A DNA stretch of 64,000 nucleotides from Amoebophrya sp. A120 (lineage: Eukaryota; Sar; Dinophyceae; Syndiniales; Amoebophryaceae), in assembly GCA_905178155.1 (NCBI GenBank), contig CAJINV010000003.1, positions 9,121,979 to 9,185,978 on the forward strand, in the 5' to 3' direction. Below the pieces are notes generated by a model. That model was not told where the DNA came from, ran no database searches, and worked only from the letters and a program-made list of their open reading frames with translations. The translations under genes were made by a program, and so were the position numbers. This document shows, one piece after another, positions 56,142-63,932 of the stretch. Within the stretch, counting starts at the first letter, position 1. The number at the start of each line of letters is the position of its first letter.

Positions 56142-57026
56142 TTAGAAGTAGGCCACGCCGGCCCCTACCGAAATACGCCTCCCTGCGCGCGGTTGCGCCC
56201 TAGACACTCTGGCCCCCGCGGCCCTCATGGTTAAAGCACAACACGATCGGGCAGCAAGTCGAAACAGCAAGTCGAAGCAGGGCACTAACCATGCCCGCCC
56301 CAATCGCCCAAAATTGGAGCCACAGCAGAAGCTCAACGCCCCTGCCAATGACTCGGCATCCACTGGCCTGAGCTTGTCCGCGCTAAGTGCGGCCCGGATT
56401 TGCTTGCCAAGCTCCCCGGCGCGCACGGGGCATACTTCGCAAGAGACCCCGGAGGGGTGGACGTGGTGAAAGACGCCCAAAAAACGTATCTTCGGGCCAA
56501 GTTCATCCTTGTCCCGTTCAAACGTTATGCTGAGCAGCTCCGTGAAGAGGGTATCCATGTCCCTCGCGCACTGTTGCTCGTCTGCGAGCTGCGTCGGGGC
56601 TGCGTAGTCGTCGAAGTAGCTGATGAGCGGCAACCTCAGCAGCCTCCGCCCGAGGCTCGCCACGGCCAATGAGTAAACATTAAAGTTGATCACGGACGCC
56701 TCTTCGCCAAAAAGGAGGACTTTCGCCGTGGCGCCGAAGAGCCTGCCGGTCTTCGGGCATTTGCACACGACCACGACGAAGCGCTGACGCGCTAGCAGCT
56801 GCCGGTAGGCCTTTTTCATATCTTTTTTCACAAAAGATAGAGCCGGCACTTTCTCGGGGTCGCGCCGCTTCATGGCCCGCAGGAGGCCGAGGGTGGTGGC
56901 GGAGAGGTCGTCGCCCCCAAGCAGCTTTATCGGCGTTAACTTGTAGTTGTACTGCGCTGCAAAGTTAACTTGTAGTTGTACTTGCTTTCCTGGCTCGAGA
57001 TTAATGGTTAATTGCAAGTAAACCAT
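56142..57026 (-). CDS. Reverse transcriptase, remnant of a retroelement
   Basis: 294 residues from ATG 57026. Motifs in order: SFVKKDMKKAYRQLLARQRF (RT motif A-like, with the Asp in KKDM), GRLFGATAKVLLFGEEAS (motif B-like) and LPLISYFDDYAAPTQLA near residue 140 (catalytic FDD), then a thumb-like part (RFLGVFHHVHPSG, DAESLAGALSFCCGSNFGRL). As I recall, RT fragments with this FDDY pattern and LAGxLxF thumb are abundant in dinoflagellate genomes. No integrase, RNase H, protease or tyrosine recombinase was seen, so it is a partial element or stand-alone frame. It begins inside a 58-bp direct repeat whose other copy lies 1.37 kb downstream. GC content exceeds that of flanking DNA. Confidence 0.8.
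   Translation of the reverse strand: MVYLQLTINLEPGKQVQLQVNFAAQYNYKLTPIKLLGGDDLSATTLGLLRAMKRRDPEKVPALSFVKKDMKKAYRQLLARQRFVVVVCKCPKTGRLFGATAKVLLFGEEASVINFNVYSLAVASLGRRLLRLPLISYFDDYAAPTQLADEQQCARDMDTLFTELLSITFERDKDELGPKIRFLGVFHHVHPSGVSCEVCPVRAGELGKQIRAALSADKLRPVDAESLAGALSFCCGSNFGRLGRAWLVPCFDLLFRLAARSCCALTMRAAGARVSRAQPRAGRRISVGAGVAYF
56956..57013. repeat. 58-bp direct repeat, copy 2
   Basis: Identical to 55586-55643. A partial third copy of its beginning (GTTAACTTGTAGTTGTACT) lies immediately to the left, near 56936-56954. The stop of the 339-residue gene at 57001-58020 and the start of the reverse transcriptase frame both involve this repeat. Confidence 0.95.
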
Positions 57027-58020
57027 GAGGTGTGAGTGTCGTGCTTTTCTGTAGAATATGTTCCTGCACCAGTAGAAATTGCTTGAAGGCTTGCCAAGCG
57101 TCGTCGACCATAGTTGTCAAACAGTCCGCGGTCTTCCAATTTGCTTCGCGAACTAACGGGTTCGTTTCGGTCTTGCTCCAAGAGCATCTGCTTGTTCTGC
57201 TGCCATGCTCCCCGTCGACGAGGCGGTTCACATGATCCTCTCCATGTTCTTCATCTTCTCCCGAGGAGGTTGAAGTGGCAGTTGCCGTTGTGGCTCGAGG
57301 AGCGGAAAGTTTGCGTCTTTTGCTTTTGCTAGGACTGTCGTTTGCACCGTCATCTTCACACACTGACACTGTCGCTAGGCTGCCGTTGCTCCTCTCGCCG
57401 TTCAAGTCTCGGGCTTTCAAACTGAATCGGTATTCCCAAGCCCGCAGGTAGGAAGGGAATTCTCGGGTTTTGCAGAGGTTGCGGTCGTTGCAATGATCTG
57501 CCGAAGGCGACGGATCCTCATCCAAACTCATGGCGGAAACCGGGCTGTCAGAGCTGCCGCTGCAGTCTGCTCCGTCAGGGAGGAACCGCGTCAGCGCTTC
57601 CTGTACACTCTGCATGACAAATCGCTCCAAGGCCGCTGGAGGGTGTCCGACGTCTTTTTCTCTTTCGAGTTTAGCTGGCCCGCCGACCTCCTTTCGCCGC
57701 GGCGCGAGGACGACTGCCTCGTCATCAATGGCACGCACATCAAGTGTGTTGGCTTGCCAGTGAGAAATCGCGGCGTCCCGCGACGGCCACTGCGTCAAAA
57801 TGCAGTCCTGCTCGCTCTCCGGATCCAGCAACGGCAGCAGAAACCGCACGAAATCGTCGACGGTTTCTAGGGTGTAGGGAAAGTTGAAGAGCTGGCGGTG
57901 AGCAGCGAAATCGAGGTGGACAACCCAGGGCGACGCGGTCGCTGCAGGGGACACAACTATATTCGTGCGAGGATCCGAGTGTGTACTGGAGGAACCCGGC
58001 GTACCAAATTCATCTGCCAT
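57001..58020 (-). CDS. Unknown 339-residue protein, possibly interrupted by the retroelement
   Basis: Open from ATG 58020 to a stop at 57001 that falls inside the 58-bp repeat. Residues about 30-110 are ordered (SPWVVHLDFAAHRQLFNF, TLETVDDFVRFLLPLLDP, ILTQWPSRDAAISHWQAN); 165-260 are acidic/Ser-rich with a basic cluster (SKSKRRKLSA) that could be a nuclear signal; the end is helical (DDAWQAFKQFLLVQEHIL). No family is recognised. Because the stop lies in repeat DNA, the native C-terminus may have been displaced by the insertion, or the last exon may be spliced out with it (a CATG|GTTTAC donor-like site precedes the repeat). It could even be the 5' part of the JmjC gene. Confidence 0.5.
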   Translation of the reverse strand: MADEFGTPGSSSTHSDPRTNIVVSPAATASPWVVHLDFAAHRQLFNFPYTLETVDDFVRFLLPLLDPESEQDCILTQWPSRDAAISHWQANTLDVRAIDDEAVVLAPRRKEVGGPAKLEREKDVGHPPAALERFVMQSVQEALTRFLPDGADCSGSSDSPVSAMSLDEDPSPSADHCNDRNLCKTREFPSYLRAWEYRFSLKARDLNGERSNGSLATVSVCEDDGANDSPSKSKRRKLSAPRATTATATSTSSGEDEEHGEDHVNRLVDGEHGSRTSRCSWSKTETNPLVREANWKTADCLTTMVDDAWQAFKQFLLVQEHILQKSTTLTPHGLLAINH

Positions 58021-58866
58021 CTTGAATGCTATGCGGGGTAAAACATGCCTACAGATGTCGACTGTTATTGGTGGTGCATTCGACTGTCATATGTTGTCAC
58101 TTCTTACTAGGCAGTCATATGTTGTCACTTCTTTTGTCTCCTGAGTTGTGTAGTAGAAATCGGAAACTGTGGTTGACACTTTATCACGGAACGCTTTATT
58201 TCTTTCATCGGTGTTAAGATCATGGTAAAATGGCGCTGGCGCTCACACCTTGCAGGATCGCAATATTTCTAAGTAGGACCCAGGGAGCATTTCAGCTCCT
58301 TCTTGTTCCCTACATTTCTGAGGGTCAGTGGAGAGGAGTCTGGACACACGAAGTAGAAAGAAAATGATCCTGACAGGCTGCACATACCCACGTGGTTTGG
58401 AATTGGATCCACTTTTTGTGATCCTGAGTGATTTCAATATGCCATCGCTAGAGCAGTTTGGTCCGCATCTTCAAGGAGTGCGAACACACCTGTTCTTGGC
58501 TACATTTTCGCCATAACGGCGCAGCTCTAGTGTGTGTTTTTGCTAACAAAATTAGTTTCAAAATAAATGAGTCTTCGAATCCCAATTTTAATAATAGACA
58601 AGACACACCGCATTACCATCGATGAGCCCCACTTACTATATCTACAATCAAAATAGTGTACAACAAATCGTGAATCATACAAGTGATCAGAGAAGTATCA
58701 CTATGACAGTGACAGTCGTGGAAAGGTCTCTTCACTGTCAAGAAAGCACCCTGGTTGTAACGCTATTGTTTGCCGCAACGGCGATTTCACTGCATTATAC
58801 AACGTTCACAGCCACGATGTTAGCGTGTACTAAAGCGACTCGATGTAAAGCACCTTCTGCTCTTAC
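58021..58866. other. Intergenic or intronic stretch
   Basis: About 0.85 kb. It contains the tandem-like repeat at 58086-58133 and probably further 3' exon(s) of the gene at 58867-60219, which ends in a strong donor (ACACG|GTAAGAG), but I could not identify them. Confidence 0.35.
58086..58133. repeat. Pair of 20-bp direct repeats
   Basis: GTCATATGTTGTCACTTCTT occurs at 58086-58105 and again at 58114-58133, separated by 8 bp. Just upstream of the ATG of the 339-residue gene; could be promoter-associated or a replication slip. Confidence 0.85.
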
Positions 58867-60219
58867 CGTGTTCCAAAAAATTCGTCGATCCGGCCCGGTT
58901 TCGGCTCCGGTTGCAGTTGATAGGTCTTCAACCACGGCCATTTTTTGGCACAGCCGATGTTATTTTCCCGTGCACCTTGGTAGCATCCTTTTCCGTAATC
59001 CCGGTAAATAGTACCATTACGCTCGAAGTTTCCCATGTAGCCAAAGTCGCGGGTTGCTGTAAAATTCATGTTGGTCTTCGATCTATCCTACTGCCACTGC
59101 GATCTACCTATACGTCCTCAGGCATCCGAATTCTATCCATCTACACATCGACAAGCTGATACTTGTTCGACTAAATCATGACACGACGATAATGAATTTG
59201 CAAAGAGCGTGGAGGTGTTGACAGGGTACCTGCTATGCGTGCCTAGCGCAATTACAACACAAAAAAAAAATGTTTTTCTACGGTGGTCATCATATTGGCG
59301 CTCGTGGTGGCGAAGCCGGTCGATCGTCTTTTCGTAGAATGGACCTCTTTTGAACTCTCGCACTGGGTCGTCGTTTGGTCGATCGTCCACACGACATTGC
59401 CACCTGGGTGCCTTCGTGTTTTTCGTCTCTCCCGCCCACCTGAATTGTTGTTTTTCCCGTCTCGTCAAATTCTGTGCTTGTTATCATAAAATGTTTTACA
59501 GATGTACAAAAATCAAAATAAAGCCGTCGCGATTTCGAGCATTAGCTTCAATTTTGAGCTCGAACTTTCCTCTGATGAGTTCCATAAATGGTTCTGAGTT
59601 TGAGTCACGGCTTGGCTTTTGCCTCTGTGTTTGATTTTTAACATGAGTTCTAAGTTTGAGTAGATCGAGCTCCAGGTTCGGTTTTGAGTTTGTCCCGTTG
59701 CACTCGCACTCCTTGTCTACTTTGGTTTGGGTTTCAGCCCTTTGAGTTTGAGCCTGAGCTCGAGTGGTATCGGGCTGCACGCGGGTGTTGAGTTTGAGTG
59801 CGAGAATCTGCCAAATCAGGTGCTCTGCTGTTTGTGTTAATAAAGAATGCGAAGTAACTTAGAAACCTGGGCGTGACTTCCAGGGTTCGTTTGCCTTCTA
59901 CCACGACTTCGCTGGGATTGTCGCAAAACGGGGCTAAAGATGCCGCAATTCCGTTTGGATTTCCTGGTCGCCGCTGGCTCCGAGTATGCCACCACGGATT
60001 CTTGCATGTGTTACGGATCGCCTTCTCAACTGCCACTTGGTGTCCCCCGAGGACACGATTCTCTGCCCGCACACCGAGCTCCTGATGCTTTCTCGAGGTA
60101 TCGGCGACGTCGTAGTGGGGATACCCCCGCTCCGTCCCGACACTCCGGCAACGATACGTATACGGCGGCATCGTATTAGAGAAGTGAGGCAGTGTGACAG
60201 CAATCGGCTAGCAATGAAC
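58867..60219 (-). CDS. Unknown Cys-containing protein, at least two exons
   Basis: Candidate exons (minus): about 60219-59867 and 59082-58867, joined in frame through a GT-AG intron (CGCCCAG|GTTTC to GGATAG|ATCG), and the second ends in a strong donor, so more exons follow downstream. The first reads YRCRSVGTERGYPHYDVAD, GGHQVAVEKAIRNTCKNPWW and LAPFCDNPSEVVVEGKR. The second reads NFTATRDFGYMGNFERNG, IYRDYGKGCYQGAREN and NIGCAKKWPWLKTYQ. Even Cys spacing suggests a disulfide-bonded secreted protein, but no signal peptide is visible and the 5' end is unclear. Family not recognised. The 784-bp intron carries the TTGAGTTTGAG repeats. Confidence 0.45.
59595..59798. repeat. Dispersed TTGAGTTTGAG motif, five copies
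   Basis: Copies, exact or with 1-2 changes, start near 59595, 59651, 59684, 59742 and 59788. They are irregularly spaced (33-58 bp) within about 200 bp of an intron. All have the same orientation (CTCAAACTCAA on the coding strand). Confidence 0.75.
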
Positions 60220-60946
60220 TTAGGAAGTATGTCGTACTCGTTCGATTAACGGTGGACGTGGCGTTCTAGAGCTTGCAGCAGGAGGTTTCACGAAATATCT
60301 AAAAGTTGACTACGGGTACTATTTTTTACCAGCGGTGGTTAACATTGAATTTGTACCTCTGCCCTCCTCCTCGTGATTACACAAATTTCGGGCCCTTGCG
60401 ATCATGCAGAGCACGCCACTTGCTGGGGCTTCTCGTGTTTGGCTTTCTCACGCTGGTTGCATCCGAGTGTTACGATAATCGCAAACGAGTCACGACAAAA
60501 ACTGCGAGCATCGAAGAGTCCACTTTTTTGCAACGTGATTATCAATAGCGGAAAAGCCTACGTGTGGTAGACGCGTGGCTTGGCGCCTGACCACGTCGGT
60601 CCTTCCTTACACGGTGGGTTCTTCTTTGTTTTTGTTTCATCTCTTTTCTTGAACAGTGCGCTCTTTCTCGTGGTCTTCCTCTTCGCACAAGAGCCAGACA
60701 GACAGAAACTCCTCCTGTTCCTCTTCGCACGACGCGAGCCCGACGACTACACAGCTTACTTTCTCGTGACAGTGAGCGGTTTGAAAAGGCGCACAAAAAT
60801 TCGCTTCACCCTGAGATCTGATCTCTATCCCCCCCGAGAATCTTCACACTCACGAGGACATAAACAAGAACTCATTTGAAAAGCGACAACGAGAACGACA
60901 AGACATGTGATAATCACACCTCAACAAAATGGGCAGCTTTCATCCA
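60220..60946. other. Intergenic stretch
   Basis: About 0.7 kb, CT-rich on the plus strand in the part 60580-60850. No supported gene. Confidence 0.45.
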
Positions 60947-61327
60947 CTAAGAATTTGCAATATTCATTGCCGCCTGATGTATGCCCATGATTATCCCCGC
61001 CGGATCAACGTGCTCGAGCTTAATATCACGGAAAGCCCTGCGTTCGAAATCTTCCTCGGAAGTCGCTTCGTACATCGCCAGCGGGCGACTAACAAAAGTC
61101 GCAGGGTCCATCCAAGGGAGAACAACGTTGTCCTTCAATGCTCGCACGGGCATTGGACAAAAAATACTTAAACATTGCTGCGTGCGCGGTAGGATCTTGC
61201 TCAAGATTTTATTTCGTTGACAGCATATAAACAGATGCTCGTCATACACAGAAACTGAAACGTCATGCTTGGGTGTTTTTCTCTTGTCTTTAGATTTTTT
61301 CACGGCGCCGTGGTGCGGGACCAACAT
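60947..61327 (-). CDS. Small unknown protein or terminal exon
   Basis: Frame of up to 126 codons. The last 67 from an internal ATG look ordered and acidic (MPVRALKDNVVLPWMDP, MYEATSEEDFERRAFRD, IKLEHVDPAGIIMGIHQ). The upstream part (KKSKDKRKTPKHDVSVS) is less convincing and may be untranslated or intronic. It lies 0.85 kb downstream of PEPCK on the same strand. No family is recognised. Confidence 0.4.
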   Translation of the reverse strand: MLVPHHGAVKKSKDKRKTPKHDVSVSVYDEHLFICCQRNKILSKILPRTQQCLSIFCPMPVRALKDNVVLPWMDPATFVSRPLAMYEATSEEDFERRAFRDIKLEHVDPAGIIMGIHQAAMNIANS

Positions 61328-62180
61328 TGCTGTACAATGTAGTATCTTCTTCTAATTCTATTGGTAGTCATAATGACCTCCGTGCTCTTGCTTGGTCCGG
61401 CAGCAGTAGCGCGCCCACATTCATACAACTGCACACGGTAAAAAACTCTAGGTGTCGCACAAGCAATACTATACAGTTCCAAAAATCAACATGATGCGGC
61501 CCGCGCAAAAACGACAGAGAAAGAAGTTCGCTGGATTTTCTAGCTGCATGAGCTCACAACCAAAGCAAGGTGAATTCCGTCGATCTAACGATCTACTAGT
61601 ACTAGTTGACTCTTGGACTTTGTCACACCATATCGATATATCGAAACTCGAACTCGATGCACCTAAATAGATAGTACACTAGCACAAAATTGACAGATGA
61701 TCATCTTCGCTGGCTTGCGTGTGTAAAAACCAGAACTACATGCAGGTCGGAAGCGCAACAATAGTAGATATGCGCGTGAAAGTCAACGCCGTCCACGAAA
61801 CAATATGTCATCACTGACTGGAGTATTCGAAAACGACGGACATTAACGCCACATGCCCTCTATTGGCACATAAAACATATTTGTTTATTAAGTAGTATGC
61901 GTAGAGTCAAATAAGCACTAAAGGCGAGGGTCGCTATGAAATTTAGTTCACATCACAGAGGAATTTATCATGTGGGATACCGGACTTCACCAAAGAGGGT
62001 GAAGATCGTTTTCGCTGCAGTGCAAGCGTGGGCTTGGAAAAGTAGCACGGGTTAGATAATCACCTCACCCATTTCCACGTTTTTCCAGGTATTATTTACC
62101 ATGTGGTTTTTGCTGAAATAAACAATATGAACACAACTGTCGTACGACATGCATCTTCAGGGTCCTCACGCACATTGCAC
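61328..62180. other. Intergenic stretch
   Basis: About 0.85 kb, AT-rich, 3' of PEPCK. Nothing coding is supported; it probably includes the PEPCK 3' untranslated region. Confidence 0.5.
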
Positions 62181-63932
62181 CTAGAAGTAGGGGCCAGCCT
62201 TCCGGACCTCTAGTGGGCACCTGTCGGCATACTCAACGAAGTTGGCACGAAAGAGTTCGTATCCTGAGTAAAAACGTACCCACACCATAGTCAAGATGGG
62301 GAATCGGCTAGACAAATCCACAAGTTTTGGCTGTTTTGCATGACAAATTTGCATTCGTAGTGTAGTGCTGTTCGAGCTAGCTCAGCAGCATCACAGATCT
62401 AGCATACCATGCTGATTGGAGCATGACAAATTGCCAAACACGACTAGAAAATGCTTCTCATGGGGCTCCGCATGAGAACCATTCTCAGCATGCAGATTTG
62501 CATTACAACTATGGGGTGGGGACGTTTTTAAATACGATAGTTCGTAGAGCTTGTTCAAGGACGTGTCGTAGGCCTTGGGGTCGGACCACGACTTTCGCGG
62601 ATTCAAGATCTCTATGCTGTGCAAAAGTATCGTACTCGTATTAATGCAGGTCTTGCATTACAAATTTCTTTGTCAAGGCAAATCAGCATTACAAATTTTA
62701 TTTCTCATGCTGAGAAAATTTGTAATGCATTTATACGAGTACGATACTTTTGCAGTTCATAATCTCGCTGGGCACGCCCGGGATGCTTTTCGGCATCTGC
62801 AGCCCAAAGAGCGGCATCTCTTCAAACTCGGTTTCCAGTATGGGGCTCTCAAACGTTACTACATTCTCAACTGTTACATGGTTTGTCATGCACGATTTGT
62901 TACCACCAGGATCGCCACGATTAAGCTGCTTCGCATGACAAATATTTATCCGAAGGGCTAAACAGCATCTAAATCTGTGCCAAATCTGTAATGCAAAAGG
63001 CGCAATCTTTATCTTCCCCCTTTCACTTTCGCCGTTCTTGCATTACAAATTCATGTAACAGTTGAGAATGTAACATTTGAGAACTCCATATCCAGGATGC
63101 TCTCGTTGTGGATCGCGTTCACCAACTTTCGTGTGTGCCTGCAATATCAGCAATAGTAGGAATAAATACTTCGCACGCCTAAGTTTAAATGATCTTTCGA
63201 AATTACAAATTCGGTTGAACTATCTACAGATGGGCTCAGATATGGCAATTCTTCGTTGCACAGCTCAGACTCATTCACTGCACCGGAGGTCGAACCACCA
63301 CCTCCAGTTCCACTATGCCAATTGGTCTTGCTTTTGGTTTTGAGTGACTGACCACAGGGAAAACAATAAGGAGTGGAGAAAAAAGAAAAACTCCTGACAA
63401 CTCGAATAAAAATGGGATCGTACTTGATTTCCATGCGCTTTCCGACTCCGTAGCCGCCACCAGACCAACCCGTGTTCAACAGGTAGGCGTGACAGGTGTG
63501 CTCCTCAAGTTTCTGGGCCAGCATCTCGGCGTACACAATGGGGTGCCACACTAGGAAGGGGGCTCCGAAGCATGCACTGAAGGTGGCGGTCGGCTCCGTG
63601 ACGCCCTGCTCGGTCCCGGCCACCTTCGCGGTGTAGCCCGAGATGAAGTAGTACTGCACCTGGGCCGCGGTCAGTTTACTCACCGGAGGCAACACGCCAA
63701 ACGCGTCGCAGCACAAGAGGATGATGGAGCTTGGGTGACGGTCCACCTTGGCCGGGATCATGGCGTTGGGGATGTAATGAAGCGGATAGGCCGCCCGGGT
63801 ATTCTCCGTGATGCTGGTGTCGTAGTAGTCGATGACCCGGGTGGTATGATCGAACACCACGTTTTCTACCACCGCCCCGAACCGGATTGCGTCGAAAATT
63901 TCCGGCTCTTTTTCGCGGGAAAGGTCGATGGC
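62181..63932 (-). CDS. pckA: ATP-dependent phosphoenolpyruvate carboxykinase, 3' part
   Basis: C-terminal 256 residues in five exons (minus): 63932-63424, 63138-63091, 62833-62762, 62607-62540, 62254-62181; the 5' exons lie beyond the window. Conserved blocks: [127 protein letters not shown] and [15 protein letters not shown], all typical of the ATP-type enzyme that interconverts oxaloacetate and PEP. The nucleotide P-loop is in the missing part. The first intron here is GT-AG (ATCAA|GTACG to TTGCAG|G). The next three are all introners from different families within 0.83 kb. The NTGWTGGPYG motif reads [10 protein letters not shown]. Confidence 0.95.
62260..62539 (-). mobile_element. Introner element, family A, in PEPCK (last intron)
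   Basis: 280-bp unit between exact copies of GTTCG (62255-62259, 62540-62544). The left begins TATCCTGAGTAAAAACGTAC then CCACACCATAGT; the complement of the right begins TATCGTATTTAAAAACGTCC then CCACCCCATAGT. Excision joins NKLYEL to [11 protein letters not shown] in frame, the correct PEPCK C-terminus. Interior: GCATGACAAATTTGC, GCATGACAAATTGCC, TTTGCATTACAAC. No GT-AG choice exists. Confidence 0.96.
62613..62761 (-). mobile_element. Short introner element in PEPCK
   Basis: 149-bp unit, the smallest here, between exact copies of ATCTC (62608-62612, 62762-62766). Almost the whole unit is a stem: 29-bp terminal inverted repeats around AAAAGTATCGTACTCGTAT, then GCATTACAAATTT pairing inward with AAATTTGTAATGC. 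Excision joins GVPSEI to LNPRKSW in frame, an invariant PEPCK stretch. AT-AG is possible; GT-AG is not. Confidence 0.96.
62839..63090 (-). mobile_element. Introner element in PEPCK
   Basis: 252-bp unit between exact copies of TCCAG (62834-62838, 63091-63095). Terminal inverted repeats of about 33 bp: left TATGGGGCTCTCAAACGTTA, right complement TATGGAGTTCTCAAATGTTA, both followed by ATTCTCAACTGTTACATG (the left has an extra TAC). Excision joins NAIHNESIL to [11 protein letters not shown] in frame. Interior: TTTGTCATGCACG, GCATGACAAATAT, TTGCATTACAAATTC. No GT-AG choice exists. Confidence 0.96.
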
